A stretch of 64,000 bases of DNA from Balamuthia mandrillaris (GCA_031835245.1 JAVKOQ010000008.1:372001-436000); one strand, 5' to 3'; shown: positions 25,301 to 37,778, numbered from the stretch's first letter. Notes: generated by a model not told the origin, from the letters alone. Translations and numbers: made by a program.

Positions 25301-26161
25301 GCTTCTCTCCCTCCCTCTTCTCTTTGTCCACCTGTTGAAGAGCTTCCTCGAGTTCTTCTCGGAGTCTTTTCATTTGTGCTTCTTCCACTTCTACGTCGTT
25401 CCATTTTTGATCACGTTCTCTCTTCAATTCTTCCATAAGCTCCTCGATGCGCTGCTGTAGAGCGGCCATTTCAGCGGTGCAGCGACGAAGCTCTTCCTCA
25501 CTGGCGTGCAGCTTCTCCTCCATCTCTTCAAGCTCTTTGGCGTCCTCGTACTGCCAATGCTTCATTTCCTCCTCCACCATTTGCATGGTCTTCTTGTGTT
25601 CGTTCTTCAGTTGGATGATCTCGTTTTTGAGACTTTGCTTTACCATGGTTAGCTTCTGTCGTTCCGCCTATATTACACCAAACCATTTTTTTTCGTTAAA
25701 TAAGAAGAGAGAAGGAGCGAGAGAAGAGAGGGAAGAGAGGAAGAGAAGAAAAAAAAAAGGGAGGAATAAAAGACCTCATAACGGCTGTGCATTTCTTGCA
25801 TTTCTCTTCGAAGTTTGGCCTCAACGGCAGCCACCTCACCATGAGACGGCAGGTCCTGCAGCTGCCTATGAATATTCTCCAGCCCTTGCCTCAGAGGCGA
25901 GGACGGATCGAACTGTCCGCCAGGAAATCGACGAAGGCGACGGAGGCCGCCTGGAGCTCCCTCCCCGCCCAAGATGTCCTCCTCCTCGTCCTCCTCCTCG
26001 CCCCTTTGTTGATCCCCGGGCAGATCGGCGTCCCAGTCTTTGAAAAAGTCATCGTCGTCATCGTCTTCCCCGTCGCCGTCGACGTCTGCTCGTTCTTTTT
26101 CGCCCTTCCTTTGGTGGTGGTGGGTTTCTCCAAACGTCAGCTGGTCTTCTTCTTCTTCCAT
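22317..26161 (-). CDS. Large coiled-coil protein with internal repeats, 2 exons
   Basis: Exons on the minus strand: 25775-26161 and 22317-25667 (1245 aa). Intron 25668-25774 runs GTCTTT..ATATAG in phase 0 and joins MHSRYE to AERQKLTMVKQ. Residues 1-90 are acidic and disordered with an FFKDWDADLPGD segment. From about 95 to the end the protein is nearly continuous heptad coiled coil rich in Glu, Lys, Gln and Arg. Residues about 470-680 are built of degenerate repeats of roughly 36-40 residues containing EELLKRKEEEWR or a variant. No motor head, GRIP domain or membrane segment is visible, so it is more likely a scaffold, golgin-like or centrosomal rod than a myosin or kinesin. The name cannot be taken further from sequence alone. 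Confidence 0.8.
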
Positions 26162-26438
26162 TTGGCCTTTTCTTTTTTGATATTTTATCTTCGTTTAATT
26201 TTATGCAGACAATCTCCGGTTCGACGCCCACTGTCCACCAATCTTATTTTCCCATTTTTATAATTTGTCGACATAAAAAGCTTGAATGTCGACAAATGAT
26301 AATTCAAATTGTTATCGAAAAAAATGGAAAATATGGAAAAATATTTTGTTTTTGCCAATTTATTACAGATCTAAAGACGATTCAATGCCTCCTTCTTCTT
26401 CTTCTCTACTCTTACATTGTGATTCAATGCCCATTCTC

Positions 26439-26486
<48 letters not shown>

Positions 26487-26500
26487 AACATTGTTGATTG
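26162..26500. promoter_or_regulatory. Intergenic region with paired GTCGAC motifs and a CT microsatellite
   Basis: Two GTCGAC hexamers at 26267-26272 and 26288-26293 lie in an AT-rich stretch about 110-130 bases upstream of the coiled-coil gene start. A (CT)n block lies at about 26430-26484, just past the stop of the transporter gene. Confidence 0.4.
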
Positions 26501-26726
26501 TTACGTTTGCAACCTGACCTTCTTGATGAAGACAGCACCAAATAGGAGTAACACAGAGACAGCGACTAACGTCACTTTGTAACCGATGTGCTCCGACCAA
26601 GCGCCCCATTGGCCGCTCTGTTTTTCTAACAAGTCCAAAGTCACGCCTGCTATAGGCGGAGCGACCACCTTTTTGTTATTCTTGTCAGCAAACAATACTG
26701 ACATAGCAAAATGATGCGACCAAGAG

Positions 26727-26777
<51 letters not shown>

Positions 26778-28835
26778 AGAGAGGAGAAACAAAAACAAAA
26801 TGAACGAACCGAAGGCAAACTAAAGGCCAAGTGCCAAACGCCCAAGTCCTTAGCATGGCTGCCGACAGACGGCAATACATCGCTCACCAAGGCAAAGTCC
26901 ACCGAGGCATAGCAGCCATAGCCAATCCCAAATGTGAAGCCGGCCAACAAGAAGACCGTGAAGTCGATTGTGAAGATGATGAGCAGGGGCGTAGCCGCCA
27001 TCAACACGCCGGAGAGGTAGACAAGAGGCTTCCGGCCAAAGCGGTCAGAGAGGACGCCAGCGGCCAGGGCGGAGAGGATGGCGCCAATGGTCACCACGGC
27101 CACGAAGCAGGAGGCCACTTGGGAGGAGTCAGAGAGAGTAAGGGAGAGAAGGGAGTAGGGAGGGTGCATCACGTCCTCCACAAAGTAAAAGATGTACTGT
27201 TGTGTGAACGCCAGAAAGAGAGAGAGGTTAAGATAACTAACGGAGGAGAAGAGGAAGCAGAGATAGAGGCGAAAGAAACGAAGAAGAAAAGAGAAGAGAA
27301 AAGAGGCAAAAAAATAGGACAGCAAAACAAAAGAAGAGGAAAAGGTACAGCAGTGATAACAGCGTAACCAGCAGTGAAGAGAAATCGCGTCCAAAAGACC
27401 CAAAAGAAGTTGTGGTCCTGAAAAGGAGTATAGAGACTCCGTAGGAACGGCCAATTCAAACGAAACGGTTCGTCGTCAGCTCCAACAACACCGTATCTTT
27501 GCTGCTCTGAAGGAAGAGCAAATGCATTTCCAAAGTGCTCCTCCTCCTCCTCTATCTCCGTTTTAGCTATAATAGGACGTTTTTCTGTCTTATGTTGTGA
27601 TTCTTCCACCTCCTCATCCTCTTCTTCCTCTTCTTTTTTTCCTGTTTCAGATTCTTCGTCTTTAGCCTCTTCTGAAACAAGTTTGCTAGCGGCAGTAGTC
27701 AACGGCTCACCTGGAAGCTCTTTCACAAAGGCCACCGTCACTACTGCACAAACCACTTGCAGGATTGTTAGCAGGAGATATACTCCATAAAGATGCATAT
27801 ATCGTAAAAGAAAACCTATCACTCCTGTTGATGTTTTTAAAAGAAATTATTACTAATGTAGACAGGAGAAGAAAACGAGAACTAAAACAAGAACCAGAAC
27901 AAGAGGTACAAGAGAAGAAGAAGAACAAGAAGAAGAAGAAGAAGAAGAAGAACAAGAAGAAGAACAAGAAGAACAAGAAGAACAAAAACAAGAAGAAGAA
28001 GCAGAAGAAGAACAACAAGAACAAGAAGAAGAACAAGAAGAAGAACAACAAGAAGAACAAAAACAAGAAGCAGAAGCAGAAGAAGAACAACAAGAACAAG
28101 AACAAGAATGACGAGGATGATGACAAGAACAGGAGAATAAGAACGAGATGAAGAGAAAAAGGAAACAAGATCAGAAGCAAACTCAAGACACAAGCACGGC
28201 GACAGCAAACAATGCATACCTCCACCAAAGAGTTGACCAAAGGTTTGAGAGAAGGCCACCCAGCCGGATGCCGCCCCATACTGGCCGTTGGCCACCACAT
28301 CCGGCACCATCGCCGCGTAGGCAGGACTGACCAACGAGTCCGCCGCGTTCACCAGGGTGTTCATCAGGATGAAGAGAGGCATCCAGAGCAGGTCCCCCTC
28401 CGCTCCAAACGTGGTCACTCCCATCACCAAAAGGAAGAGGCTCCAGACAGCGGCCCCCACCGCCACGAAGGGGCGCCTTCGGCCGAACGGCAGCAGGAAG
28501 CGATAACGACCCGTTCTTTCTTTCTTTGTTGCGTCGCTTTGTTTGTTTTTCATCAAAAAATAAATAAAAAGAAAGAGAGAAAGTAAAAAGAGAGGTCACC
28601 TCCAGGCACCAAACACGGGGTAAGCCAGGACAGAGACCAAGGAGGCGAGGAGGTTGACGACGCCGACCCAGGTGCCTTTGTGCTCCCGCCCTGCCATGTG
28701 CAGGATCTGCATGGGGATGAGGAAGATGACGCTGGCCGCGAAGAAGCTGAAGCGAGCAAAGCCGTACATGCTCAAACAGGCCAGCCGCCACTGCGGCAGC
28801 CGTTGTTGTTGCTGCTGCTGCTGCTGTCCCTCCAT
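26501..28835 (-). CDS. Major facilitator superfamily transporter, 5 exons
   Basis: Exons on the minus strand: 28600-28835, 28220-28515, 27349-27824, 26810-27196, 26501-26668 (520 aa, phases 2,1,0,0). A Gln run is followed by about 12 membrane segments. The loop between segments 2 and 3 is RYRFLLPFGRRRP, and the matching loop in the second half is AGVLSDRFGRKPLVYL, the two family signature loops. An acidic cytoplasmic loop (about 205-260) splits the halves. The exon-4/5 joint LAFSLPS-VVAPPIAG restores a canonical segment, which chose the acceptor at 26669. The pattern resembles sugar/proton symporters of the SLC45/SUC-like and bacterial MFS groups, but the substrate cannot be inferred. An in-frame ATG at 28928 would add 31 residues. 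Confidence 0.85.
27908..28110. repeat. AAG/AAC trinucleotide tract in transporter intron 2
   Basis: Mixed AAG and AAC units on the plus strand (CTT and GTT on the sense strand) fill most of the intron 27825-28219. Confidence 0.85.
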
Positions 28836-29080
28836 TGCCTCACCCTTCCTTTCTTCTTTCTGTTCTCTTTTCGCTGATATCCCAGCTGTTAGAAACGATT
28901 GAAATGGATGCCTCTCGAACGGATACATGCAAATTGGACAAATTTGTTTGTCACGTTTTCCCCATTGGTTTATACGATGGATGAAACATTCCTGACATTC
29001 CTCGGTTGATCATCCAATAGAAAATCATATCGGAAACGAATCGATCGTTATACGTGTATTGCATTACAGGATTCATAACG

Positions 29081-30836
29081 ATGATGCAAGGCGCCACCGT
29101 GCAACCCCCACGTAAAGAACGAAGAATCAAGCCTCACGCTGCGGGAAAGAAGAAGGAGGTGAGTGAGTCGAAAACAGAAAAAAACAAAACCCGTAGAACG
29201 AACAAAGCTCTTGGGGTGTTGACTGATATTTATTATGTGGCAGCAGAACAATACAGCGAGTGAGGGGCTCAAGAGAGCACGCATGGAGGCTTCACTTTGG
29301 GCAATGTTCTGTGCTGACGCTCTTTCCATGCCTGTGCATTGGTACTATGACACCAAGGTATCACGTTTCCTTTCTTTTCGTTTCTCTTTTCTGTGCTGCA
29401 AAACAAATATAAACAGCTAAAACAACGAAACAAAACAACAGGCACTTCAGAGAGACTATGGTTGGATAACGGACTATCAAGCCCCAAAGCCCACACACCC
29501 GACCAGCATCATGCACCTCAGCAACACCTCTTCCGCGGGACGACTTCCTGGAGGAAGAGAAGGCAGGACATCATCACCCTCTTCCAATAGCAAGAACAAG
29601 AACCAGACCAACAACAAGAACGATGAGGATGATGACAAAGAAGTCATTGGAAGAGTCATTTTGCACGACAAAAAGAGGTATTGGACGTGTGGACAGAAAA
29701 ACATCCACTACCATCACGGTATGAGGCCCGGAGAGAACACGCTCAACCTGTTAGTGCTGCGAGTATTGTTGCGCTCGGTTGTGGAACGGGGCTCCTATGA
29801 TGCGGATGCCTTCTTGCAACGGTACGTGGAGTTCATGACCACACCTGGTTCTCACAACGATACTTTTGCAGAAGGCTTTCATCGTGATGCACGTTTTTCT
29901 TCCTTTCCGATTTTTTTCTTAGTTTTTTCTTACTTTTTTTTTGGGGACAAAACAGTTTTTTGCCAACTACGATAAAGGCGTTCCTCTTCAGCAATGTGCT
30001 GGCAAAGAAGGCCACGACACAGCCAGCATTGGAGGGTATTTTCTTTCTCTTTCTGTCTCTTTCTTTTTTTTCTTATCTTTTCCTTCTTCTTTAGGTTAGT
30101 GATGATCCCGGCGATGGTGATGCTCTATCATGGCGATGGTGTGGAGGTGGCCACCGACAAAGCGCTGCAACACTTGCGCCTCACTCACCGCTCCCAAAAA
30201 CTCGAAGGACACGTTCGCATCTTTGTCAAACTCTTCTATCAGCTGTTAACTCTTTCTCCTTCCGCGTCATCGTCTTCTTCTTTGCAAGCGATCATGGAAG
30301 AAGCTATTCTCGCTTTAAACAACCTCAAGCATTCCTCTTCATCTCTTCTTCATAGTCTTCGTCGTCGTCAATCAAAAGAAGGACGGAAGAAGGACGCCAA
30401 AGAAGAAGAAGAAGAAGAAGAAGAAATGGAAGATGACGACGTGGAGATGGTAGCAAAATTGGGGATGGCTTGTTACATCGAGTCAAGTTTGTCAGTGGTG
30501 TTGCATTTGGCCTACAAGTATGCTTTGTTTGGAGTAAGCAGAGGAGAAGGAGAAGGGGCACGAGGATTGGCAGGAGCTTTGATTGCCAACACGAATGCTG
30601 GTGGAGAGAATTGTCATCGCGGAGCTGTTTTGGGAGCTGTCATGGGAGCTGCCCTTGCTCATTTTCCTTCTTCTATTTTGGAGGAGGAAGCCACACAAAA
30701 AGAAAAGAGGAAGGAAAAGAGGGCGAAAGAGATCATACCAAAGAGATGGTTGGATGGACTTGTGGCAACAGAAGAGTTAGCAAAAGAGATTCGATCATTT
30801 GTGGATGTAGCCTTGGGCAGTTTTTCTTCTCTTTAA
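29081..30836 (+). CDS. ADP-ribosylglycohydrolase family protein, 5 exons (one GC-AG intron)
   Basis: Exons 29081-29158, 29244-29357, 29442-29888, 29956-30035, 30095-30836 (486 aa). Family blocks appear in order: MFCADALSMPVHWYYD, MRPGENTLN, SHNDTFAEGFHRD, GHDTASIGG and NTNAGGENCHRGAVLGAVMG, which matches the ADP-ribosyl-GH fold that removes ADP-ribose from proteins or related substrates using two magnesium ions. Intron 3 must start GCACGT at 29889 to give HRD-FFANYDKG in frame; no GT donor works. Two low-complexity inserts (Asn/Asp/Lys at about 80-105 and Ser/Lys/Glu at about 290-345) interrupt the fold. The substrate (ADP-ribosyl arginine, serine or another) is not clear. It converges with the RNA methyltransferase gene, 27 bases away. 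Confidence 0.8.
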
Positions 30837-30863
30837 AGGTATTATCACCGAGAGTCTTCATTT

Positions 30864-33353
30864 TCATAACTTTGGCACTCGTTGAAGCACTAGACCCTTC
30901 AAATATTTGCTCACTCGAAAGTCTCCTTCCTTCCATCGAAAGTCGAGATCTTGTCCCAATTCGCAAACAATCTTCCATTCAGTTTCTTCTTCTGCTTTCT
31001 TCTTACCTCGGCTGGTTTGAAGTTGTTGCAAACCTCCTTTCTCCAAAACATCTCTCTGCCAAGCTTCCTGTCCTTTGGAACGCGTGTTGTTGAAGCACAG
31101 GAGGAAGCCGCCTTGTTGCACGAGAGGAGCGGCCATCGCGACGAGTTGGTGGTAGTCGTTCTTGGCGGAGAAGATACCGCCTTTAATGGTTTGTGTTCGA
31201 GCTAATGCTGGTGGATCCACTATCACTGCTGAATACCTATTTTTTTTTAGAATGGAAGAATAAGACTTCTGTTTGAGATGAGAGAGAGAGAGAGAGAGAG
31301 AGAGATTGAAAGAACAGGAGAAAGAAAAAGACAACAAAGAGAAACGCCAAGATAGACAAGAAAAAGAGAGAATTGAAAGAGAGAGGAGGTACTTCAGTCT
31401 CCTTCGATTAAGTCGAGGAAGTTCAGTAAAGACATCACCAGAAATAAAGGTATGGCGCGACGAAAGTGGTGATCTCATCCCTTTCTGCTGTTGTTTCATC
31501 ACAGCCATCTTCCACAAAGCGCGTCGTTTCCCCTCCAATAAAACGTCCAAGTCATCGTCTTCGTTCACTGAGATGGGCTCCTCGACAGCAATCCCGTTGA
31601 GTACAAAGTTCTTTTTGCCGGTATTAAGGCATTCCTCTGAAGTGTCAATGTTGGTAGTATTCGCTCCAAGCTTGTTTTGTTGGTGTTACAAAAGGCCGTA
31701 AGGAGAAAAGGTAAGAAAAAAGAGAGAGAAAGCAAGAAAGAAGGAAAGTGAAACATAAATTAAGCAGACCGACCTTTGCGGCAGCCATAACGCTCCACGA
31801 ACATGTATGAGCAAAGCAGTTGAGAACAGATAGGTCGTTCACTTCTTTCTCTTCGCTCTTGTCAATGGAAGGCAAAAGCTGTTCCACAAGGAACTGTCGG
31901 TTGGCTCGCTGATCCAAGAACAAACCAGAAGAACGAGATCTAGCCCGTAAGTCAACTAAAAGCTTCACACCATTTTCTTTTACCACGATGCTACCTCTGC
32001 GCCGCTCTTCGCTGTTTTCTTCCTCCTCTACTAATTGGGCTTTTCCCCTTTCTTTTCCCTTTTCGCCTTCGTCCTCTTCCTCCTCTTCTTCATTCTCTTC
32101 GTCGTTGTCTTCTTCCATGTCGTCAAGAAGTTCGTCATCTGCTTCTTTTCCTTTATCTTTTTTCTGTTTTTTGGTTAGTTTCTTTTTCCTGCTTTTGTGT
32201 TGAGCAGCAACAGCTGCCACTGTCGCTCTACGCCGTCGTTCTTTTTCTTCCTCCTCCATAACCTTAAGTATTCTGCTTGCCAATTCTCTCTCCTGCACGA
32301 CGTCTTCTCCTCCATTTCGTTCTTTTTCATCCGCTTGCACTAGTTGCTGCTTTTCGTGACGTTTCTTCCAAAGCTCCCAATATTGCTGTAGTTGTTGTCG
32401 TTGTTGAGTTCTCCAATATCGCTCCACCTCATCCTCTTCTTCCTCTTCATTCATCTGCTTCAAGCCTCGGACAATGTTTTCTGGCGCTTCTTCTGTGCCG
32501 CTTCCTTCTCTCATCAACTGCACCAGCTCTGCTTCCAACTCGCTTAAGATGGCAGCTCGATTGAGAAAGTATCTGCTGGGAGCGTTGGGATTGTCTTTGA
32601 GCCGTCGTCTAATGATAACGCCTCTTAGCCATGGCATCAAGGACGGGCTCATCAACTTATCTCTGGTTTGTTTTGTTAATGAGTTTTTAAATAAAATGAA
32701 AAGGACAAAGGAAAAAAGAAGATAGATGAAAGCGGAACACATCAAGGGAAAGAAAGAAACGACAAGAAACGACAAGAAAGAAAGAAACGACAAGAAAGCA
32801 AGAAACGGAACCTGATGAACGGGAGATATTTGTCCCAATACACAGAGTACGTCTGCACTTCAGCATAGCGACCATACACATCAATAGCCAGCCCCGTCAG
32901 GTCATCCCCGTTCTCATTCACCAGCCGAAACGCCGCATATTTTTTGCTCACCTCCCTTGCTTCTCCCTCTTCTTCTCCTCTTTTCGTTTTGGCTGCGACG
33001 ACACTCAGATTCAATCGGTTTTCTCTCCACAATTGCATGCGATGCCTCAGCGCTTCTAACAGCTTTTCCTCGATGTAGTCTTCTCCCATGGTTGCAGCGC
33101 TCTTTCCTCCGCCATCCTCCTCCTTCGGCCACGTCTTCATCTCGTAGCCGACCAGGCGAATGGGAGGGTTGAGCGTGCCGTCCACCAAGGCCACAGCGCG
33201 CAGCGTTCTCTGGGTGTTGGTGAGCGGAACGAAGCCCCTGCGGTTGCCGAAGAGGGGAAGGAGGTTCTTGCCCAGGGTCCATGGCCGCTGGTTCAGCAAA
33301 AGACGCTCCAAGTCGCCAGCCACGAGCACCGGCAGGCCTCCGCCTTTCTGCAT
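30864..33353 (-). CDS. RlmI-like class I RNA methyltransferase with a large acidic insert, 4 exons
   Basis: Exons on the minus strand: 32812-33353, 31774-32662, 31393-31670, 30864-31236 (693 aa, phases 2,0,2). The frame begins with a PUA-like module (GDLERLLLNQRPW, VDGTLNPPIRLVGYE). Then come GLAIDVYGRYAEVQTYS, motif I LNCFAHTCSWSVMAAAK joined by splicing to LGANTTNIDTS, and VIVDPPALARTQ with GGFLLCFNN. This order matches bacterial 23S rRNA cytosine-5 methyltransferase RlmI and its eukaryotic relatives. Residues about 275-410 are a charged insert (WELWKKRHEKQQ, a Lys-rich patch, then long Asp/Glu runs) not found in the bacterial enzyme. The DPPA motif, in place of the TCSC of other m5C enzymes, is as in RlmI. 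Organellar rRNA is a plausible target, but no clear targeting peptide is seen. Confidence 0.75.
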
Positions 33354-33621
33354 CTTTTTTCCTTAGATCTTATGATCTTTGCGCCGCCCTTCTTTCTATC
33401 TGTTGTGATTATTGATAATTTTTCTGCTTTTTTTGGAAAGCATTATCGACAAAACATAAAAAGTTTGTTAAATTGTCGATGAACTGCAATAATTGTGTTT
33501 TTTTTTTGCCTTTTTATTCGTGTCGTCATGAAATAATGGGTTATGTCGACGATGGTGGTCAACGACTGCTCTTTTGCTGCTGTGATTGAGCTTCATAGCG
33601 AACTGTGTGTGTTTGGCAGCC
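33354..33621. other. Intergenic region with GTCGAC motif
   Basis: AT-rich gap between the RNA methyltransferase start and the LRR gene end. It holds GTCGAC at 33545-33550 and related TCGAC/GTCGA half-motifs at about 33447 and 33474. Confidence 0.35.
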
Positions 33622-36121
33622 TCACACATCGAACAGCATTCCTCCGTTGGATTCCCATTCCGGCAAGAGGACTCCTCCGTTCGAACGGTTGTGGTTGTGG
33701 CGGAAGGTTGGCTGTCGAGGGTGATCATGGTTCTCAAAGGTCTCATGAACCACTTGGACGCTGCTCAGTCGATTCGCTCGTTGCAGCCCTCTCAAAACAT
33801 CGCTGACGCACTCTGGGCTGGCGTCAGAGTGTTGAGATTGGGGAGAAGGATGAAGATGCCATCCTCGAAGCTCCAGTCGTTGCAAGGTGCGTGGCACGCT
33901 CGCTCCCAAGAGCTCTCCTACAAGAAGTGCCCCAGAACTCCTCAACCCGAAACGTTTGCGGCCATTATCTCGCCTGAAATCAGATATCTTTGACTCAGCA
34001 AGGTCCGCCAGCGCAAACCCTTCCTGAGCTGTTGTCGAAAGGTCTAGTACTTCCTTTGTTGGAGAGAATGAGAGGGAGAGAACGAGATCCAGTAAGTGAA
34101 ACAAAACAAGTGTGAAGAATAAATTACCAGCTTGGAGTGTCTCAGGAAGCGAAGGAACGTTGTGATGAACTGAGCTGACTTTCGATTTGGCTGCGTACGT
34201 TGAAGTGGTTAACTTAATGCGTCAGCACAGAAAGAAAGAGGGAGAAAGAAGTACATATAATTGCTGAAGACGAAGAATGCGCAAGGTGGAAGAGAGAAGA
34301 GACTCTTTTTCAAAAAGCCCAATCAACTCTGAGGTGGTGGCGTTGTGCAGAACCAGTTCTTTGAGGTTCGGGAAAACAGCGAAGAATGCGGCAAAGTCGT
34401 TAGAGTCGTTGAGGTTGCTACCGCGATGAAAACGTGCAACCAGCTTTTCCAACGGAAGAGCAGCCGGGTGAGTGATATCTAAAAGTCCACTTTCAGTTTG
34501 AAGGAATAGTAGAGGAAGAAGAATAAACAACCACACCCTTCAAGAAGAAGAAGAAAAAGAAGAAGAAGAAGAAGAAGAAGAAGCACAAGAACCAGAAGAA
34601 GAACAAAAAGAACAAGTGGAAGAACAAAGAAGAAGAAGGAAGAAAGAAAGAAACAAAAAGAAAGCAAAGGAGACACAGAATAAGCGTAACCTGTTAAGGC
34701 TTTCATGGTTTCCAAGTCTACGCCTACAGCCTTGAGTTGAGGTAATATTTCTATCATTTGATCAAAGCGTGAACCCAACGCCCAATCTTGTCTCGTGTTG
34801 GCGATATTGAGGTGCGACAACGCCGGAAACAAGTGCTTCATCCGGTCTAACATGGCTTCTAGCGAAAGTTGGTAATCTGTCCGGAAGCCCATCAGCGACA
34901 AGTACTGTAAAGCTGGATGGGTTTTGTGGCTGTGGTTGATAAAAAGGATTTCAGAAAGTCAGAAGACCAAAACAAAGACACGAAGACGGAGGAGACGAAA
35001 CAGAAGAAAAGAGAAGAAGAAAAAGAAAGAGAAGCAGTGAAGGAAGTACCTCAAGGCAGCAAGCTTTTTTTCTTTTGCCTGTTTTTTCGCTTTGTCGAAC
35101 TTGGCTTGTCGGTTTTGCTTCTTGTTCCTAGTCGCTTTTGGCAATGGTTTGTCATCCTCCAACGTAAATGTACATTCCTCCATCACCAGTTTCTGTATAA
35201 ACCACAAAGCTCCTGGTTTAACTCTTAAAAACCATGAAAATAAAACTAAACAAACCTGAAGAGTGGGACATAACACTAGCATATCTAACACCTGCATACG
35301 TATTTCATAGCGACTGGATGACGACAAGGCAGGAAGAAAAGCAAGAAATATGGGCGTCAAAGGCAACCAACAAAAGAACAAGAAAAGGGAAGGACTGACC
35401 TGAAAACTAATGTATTGAGTGTTGAACAGCTTGAAAGGATGAGACGAGCAAGTTCAAATGGTGCAATACCGCTGCATTCACTTGCTTCCAAACTACATCA
35501 TGACAGTGAAAGTTATAACGAGCAGCGACAAGAAGAAAACAGTGAATAAAGAGAAGAAGAAAGAGAACGAAAGGAGATTGAAACCATTTGAGCGAAGGAA
35601 GTTTACACAGTTGAACAATGCTGTTGTTGGTTACCGCACATTGGTTGATGTTGACACTTTGCAGATCCTTCCACCTTGACAGAAGTGAAAGGAGAAGCAA
35701 GCAGAACAAGGATGATAAACACATTTTAGAATGCAAGGAAGACGTTTGGGTGTTAAATGGCGAGTGGAGATTACGTTTGTCCTTTGACGTTGGAAGAGAT
35801 CACATTGGCCAACTTAAGGCTAGCCACATTCAAAAAGACAAGGCGTGTCGTCGTTTTGCTCAACTGGCGAAGGAGTTTGTCGTCCAACTGCCAACAATTC
35901 TTTTCATAAAATAAAGTAATTTTAGAATAAGAAACAAAGAGGAAAGAAAGAAGACAACAACGAGAAGCAAAGCAAGAACAAAAGGAGAAAATAGTACGGC
36001 GACAGAGAGGTAGGAAAGCGGACATCTAGCGATGATTTGAACAAGGGATTTGTCCGTTAAGTTGACACAACCGTTGAGTTCTGCAGATGGACATCGTTAG
36101 CAGATACAAAGAGAATACGTA

Positions 36122-36161
<40 letters not shown>

Positions 36162-36164
36162 GAC

Positions 36165-36195
<31 letters not shown>

Positions 36196-37311
36196 AAATG
36201 GGCATTGATACCTAAGCGCTGTAGCTTTGAGCAATTAGCTAGCAAGGATACCGAATGGTCAGTAACGTTGTCACAACCATTCAAATAAACTGCAGTTAAG
36301 CGTTTGCATCTCTTTACGAGACGCATCAAGTGTCTGTCTTCCAGTTCTTTGCAGCCACTTACGTCTAACTTTTGTGCAATAACAGAAGTGAGAAAAGAAA
36401 GCGAGAGATCAGAAGGAAGGAATAATGAATGAAAGATAATGTACTATCGAAAGATTAAAACACTTTCTGGCAACGAGCTCAACGAGCTCAGACAAAGCAA
36501 CGATGGCAAAAGGGTCATTTGGCCCGGAGGGTTGCCTCTTAATAAAAGGTTTCAGTTGAGCGTAGTTGAATGTAGTCGTCGTTGGAGAATAGAAACAATC
36601 CATCGTCGCCAAGTTCATCACTGGTTAAAGTCCGAAAAGCAAATATAAACAATTGAGAGAGACAGGAGAAGAGAGGAGACAGAAAAGAGAAGAGAGAAGC
36701 AGAGAAGCAGAAGCAGAGAAGCAGAGAAGCAGAGAGAGAGAGAGAAGAGAGAAGCGAGAAGCGAGAAGAGAGAAGAGAGAAGAGAGAGAAGAGAGAAGCA
36801 GAGAAGAGAGAAGCAGAGAAGCAGAGAAAGAAAGTAAATAACTTCAGGAAAAAAGGAGAAAGTCTAAAGGTACCTCTGGCATTCACAAGCAAGTCCCACA
36901 AGCGTTCTCGCAAGTCATTCGGCAGCAAATGAAAGCTATACAGTGGTTTCCTCCCTATTTTTTTTCAAAAAATAAACAAATACTGTGATTAGTTACTCGA
37001 AAGAAAGGTGAGAAATGTGTACCGTCCTCAGGTGCTTCTCCCTCTTGATCTACTTCTTCTTCGGTTTCTTCTTCAGACTGTGCTTCATTCCATGCTCGTT
37101 CGTTGGTTTGTGGTTGTTCCTCATCCTTGCTTCGCTCTCTGTCGTTCATCCTGGCATGATGGTGCCGCCCCGTGATCGTGTTGATAACGAACCCCAAGCA
37201 CAGCGTCGTCAGTGCCGGCACAAAGGCCGCCTCCTCCTCTCGCTCCACCAGAACGACATCGTCATCGTCATCGTGGTCGTGGTTGCTGTCGGGTTGCCGC
37301 GGCTCCTCCAT
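33622..37311 (-). CDS. Leucine-rich-repeat protein (AMN1/RAD7/F-box-LRR-like), 14 exons
   Basis: Exons on the minus strand: 37023-37311, 36874-36954, 36445-36620, 36212-36368, 35998-36080, 35775-35899, 35585-35674, 35400-35492, 35256-35313, 35050-35192, 34691-34929, 34255-34478, 34128-34212, 33622-34049 (756 aa; every phase agrees). A disordered acidic N-terminus is followed by LLPNDLRERLWDLLVN, the segment that precedes LRRs in AMN1/RAD7-type proteins. Cys-containing repeats follow: LSILDVSGCKELED, LTAVYLNGCDNVTD, LQRLELNGCVNLTD, LSYLSVANCWQLDD, then more divergent ones to about residue 640. Exon joints fall repeatedly inside repeats and restore the pattern. Likely a protein-binding scaffold, perhaps a ubiquitin-ligase adaptor. 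The frame stays open upstream to 37623 through a minisatellite, so the true start may be earlier. Confidence 0.8.
36125..36195. repeat. GA microsatellite in LRR gene intron 4
   Basis: Mostly GAGAGA with interspersed ACAG and ATAG units on the plus strand, inside the intron 36081-36211 of the minus-strand gene. Confidence 0.9.
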
Positions 37312-37339
37312 GTCAATTACGTCTATATTATATGGAGGA

Positions 37340-37592
37340 CTGAAGGATAGGAGAGAGGATAAGAGCACGGACAGGAGAATGATCAGAGGACGTGAGCATG
37401 GATAGGAGCGAGGATAGGAGCATGGATAGGAGCGAGGACATGAGTGAGGACGGAAGCAAGGGCAAGAGAATGGACAAGGGAGGGGATGCCGGATAGGAGA
37501 TAAGACACGAGCATGGACATGAGAATGGGTGAAAGTATGGGAAGGAGACAAGAGCATGCATGGACAAGAGAGTGGATAGGAGAATGCAGAGC
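37340..37592. repeat. Degenerate 12-base minisatellite upstream of the LRR gene
   Basis: Units such as AGGAGCGAGGAT, AGGAGCATGGAT and AGGAGCGAGGAC repeat about 20 times with drift. On the minus strand they read in frame as a tetrapeptide repeat (Ser-Tyr-Pro-Cys and variants such as CSYPRSYPCS), continuous with the LRR gene's reading frame. Confidence 0.75.
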
Positions 37593-37778
37593 ACAGCGCC
37601 AGGCACGCTTCTAATCTGACCACCAGCTCTTCTCTTGCCCTTTAGTTCGAAAGTTTCGCTTAGATCCTTTCTGAGAACGTGCTTTCTATATTAGTCCTAC
37701 ATTGGTCTAGTGAAAACAAAAGGCGATGAAGATAACGAGATGAAGAGTGCCAGAGCAATCCATTACACAACAGCACAA

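Noticed and set aside
22329-25338. Numerous plus-strand frames over the coiled-coil gene
   Set aside because: Antisense of a Glu/Lys-rich coding strand gives Phe/Leu/Ser-rich frames; no motifs.
37340-37592. Possible CRISPR array
   Set aside because: The units are a 12-base degenerate tandem repeat without unique spacers, in a eukaryotic genome.
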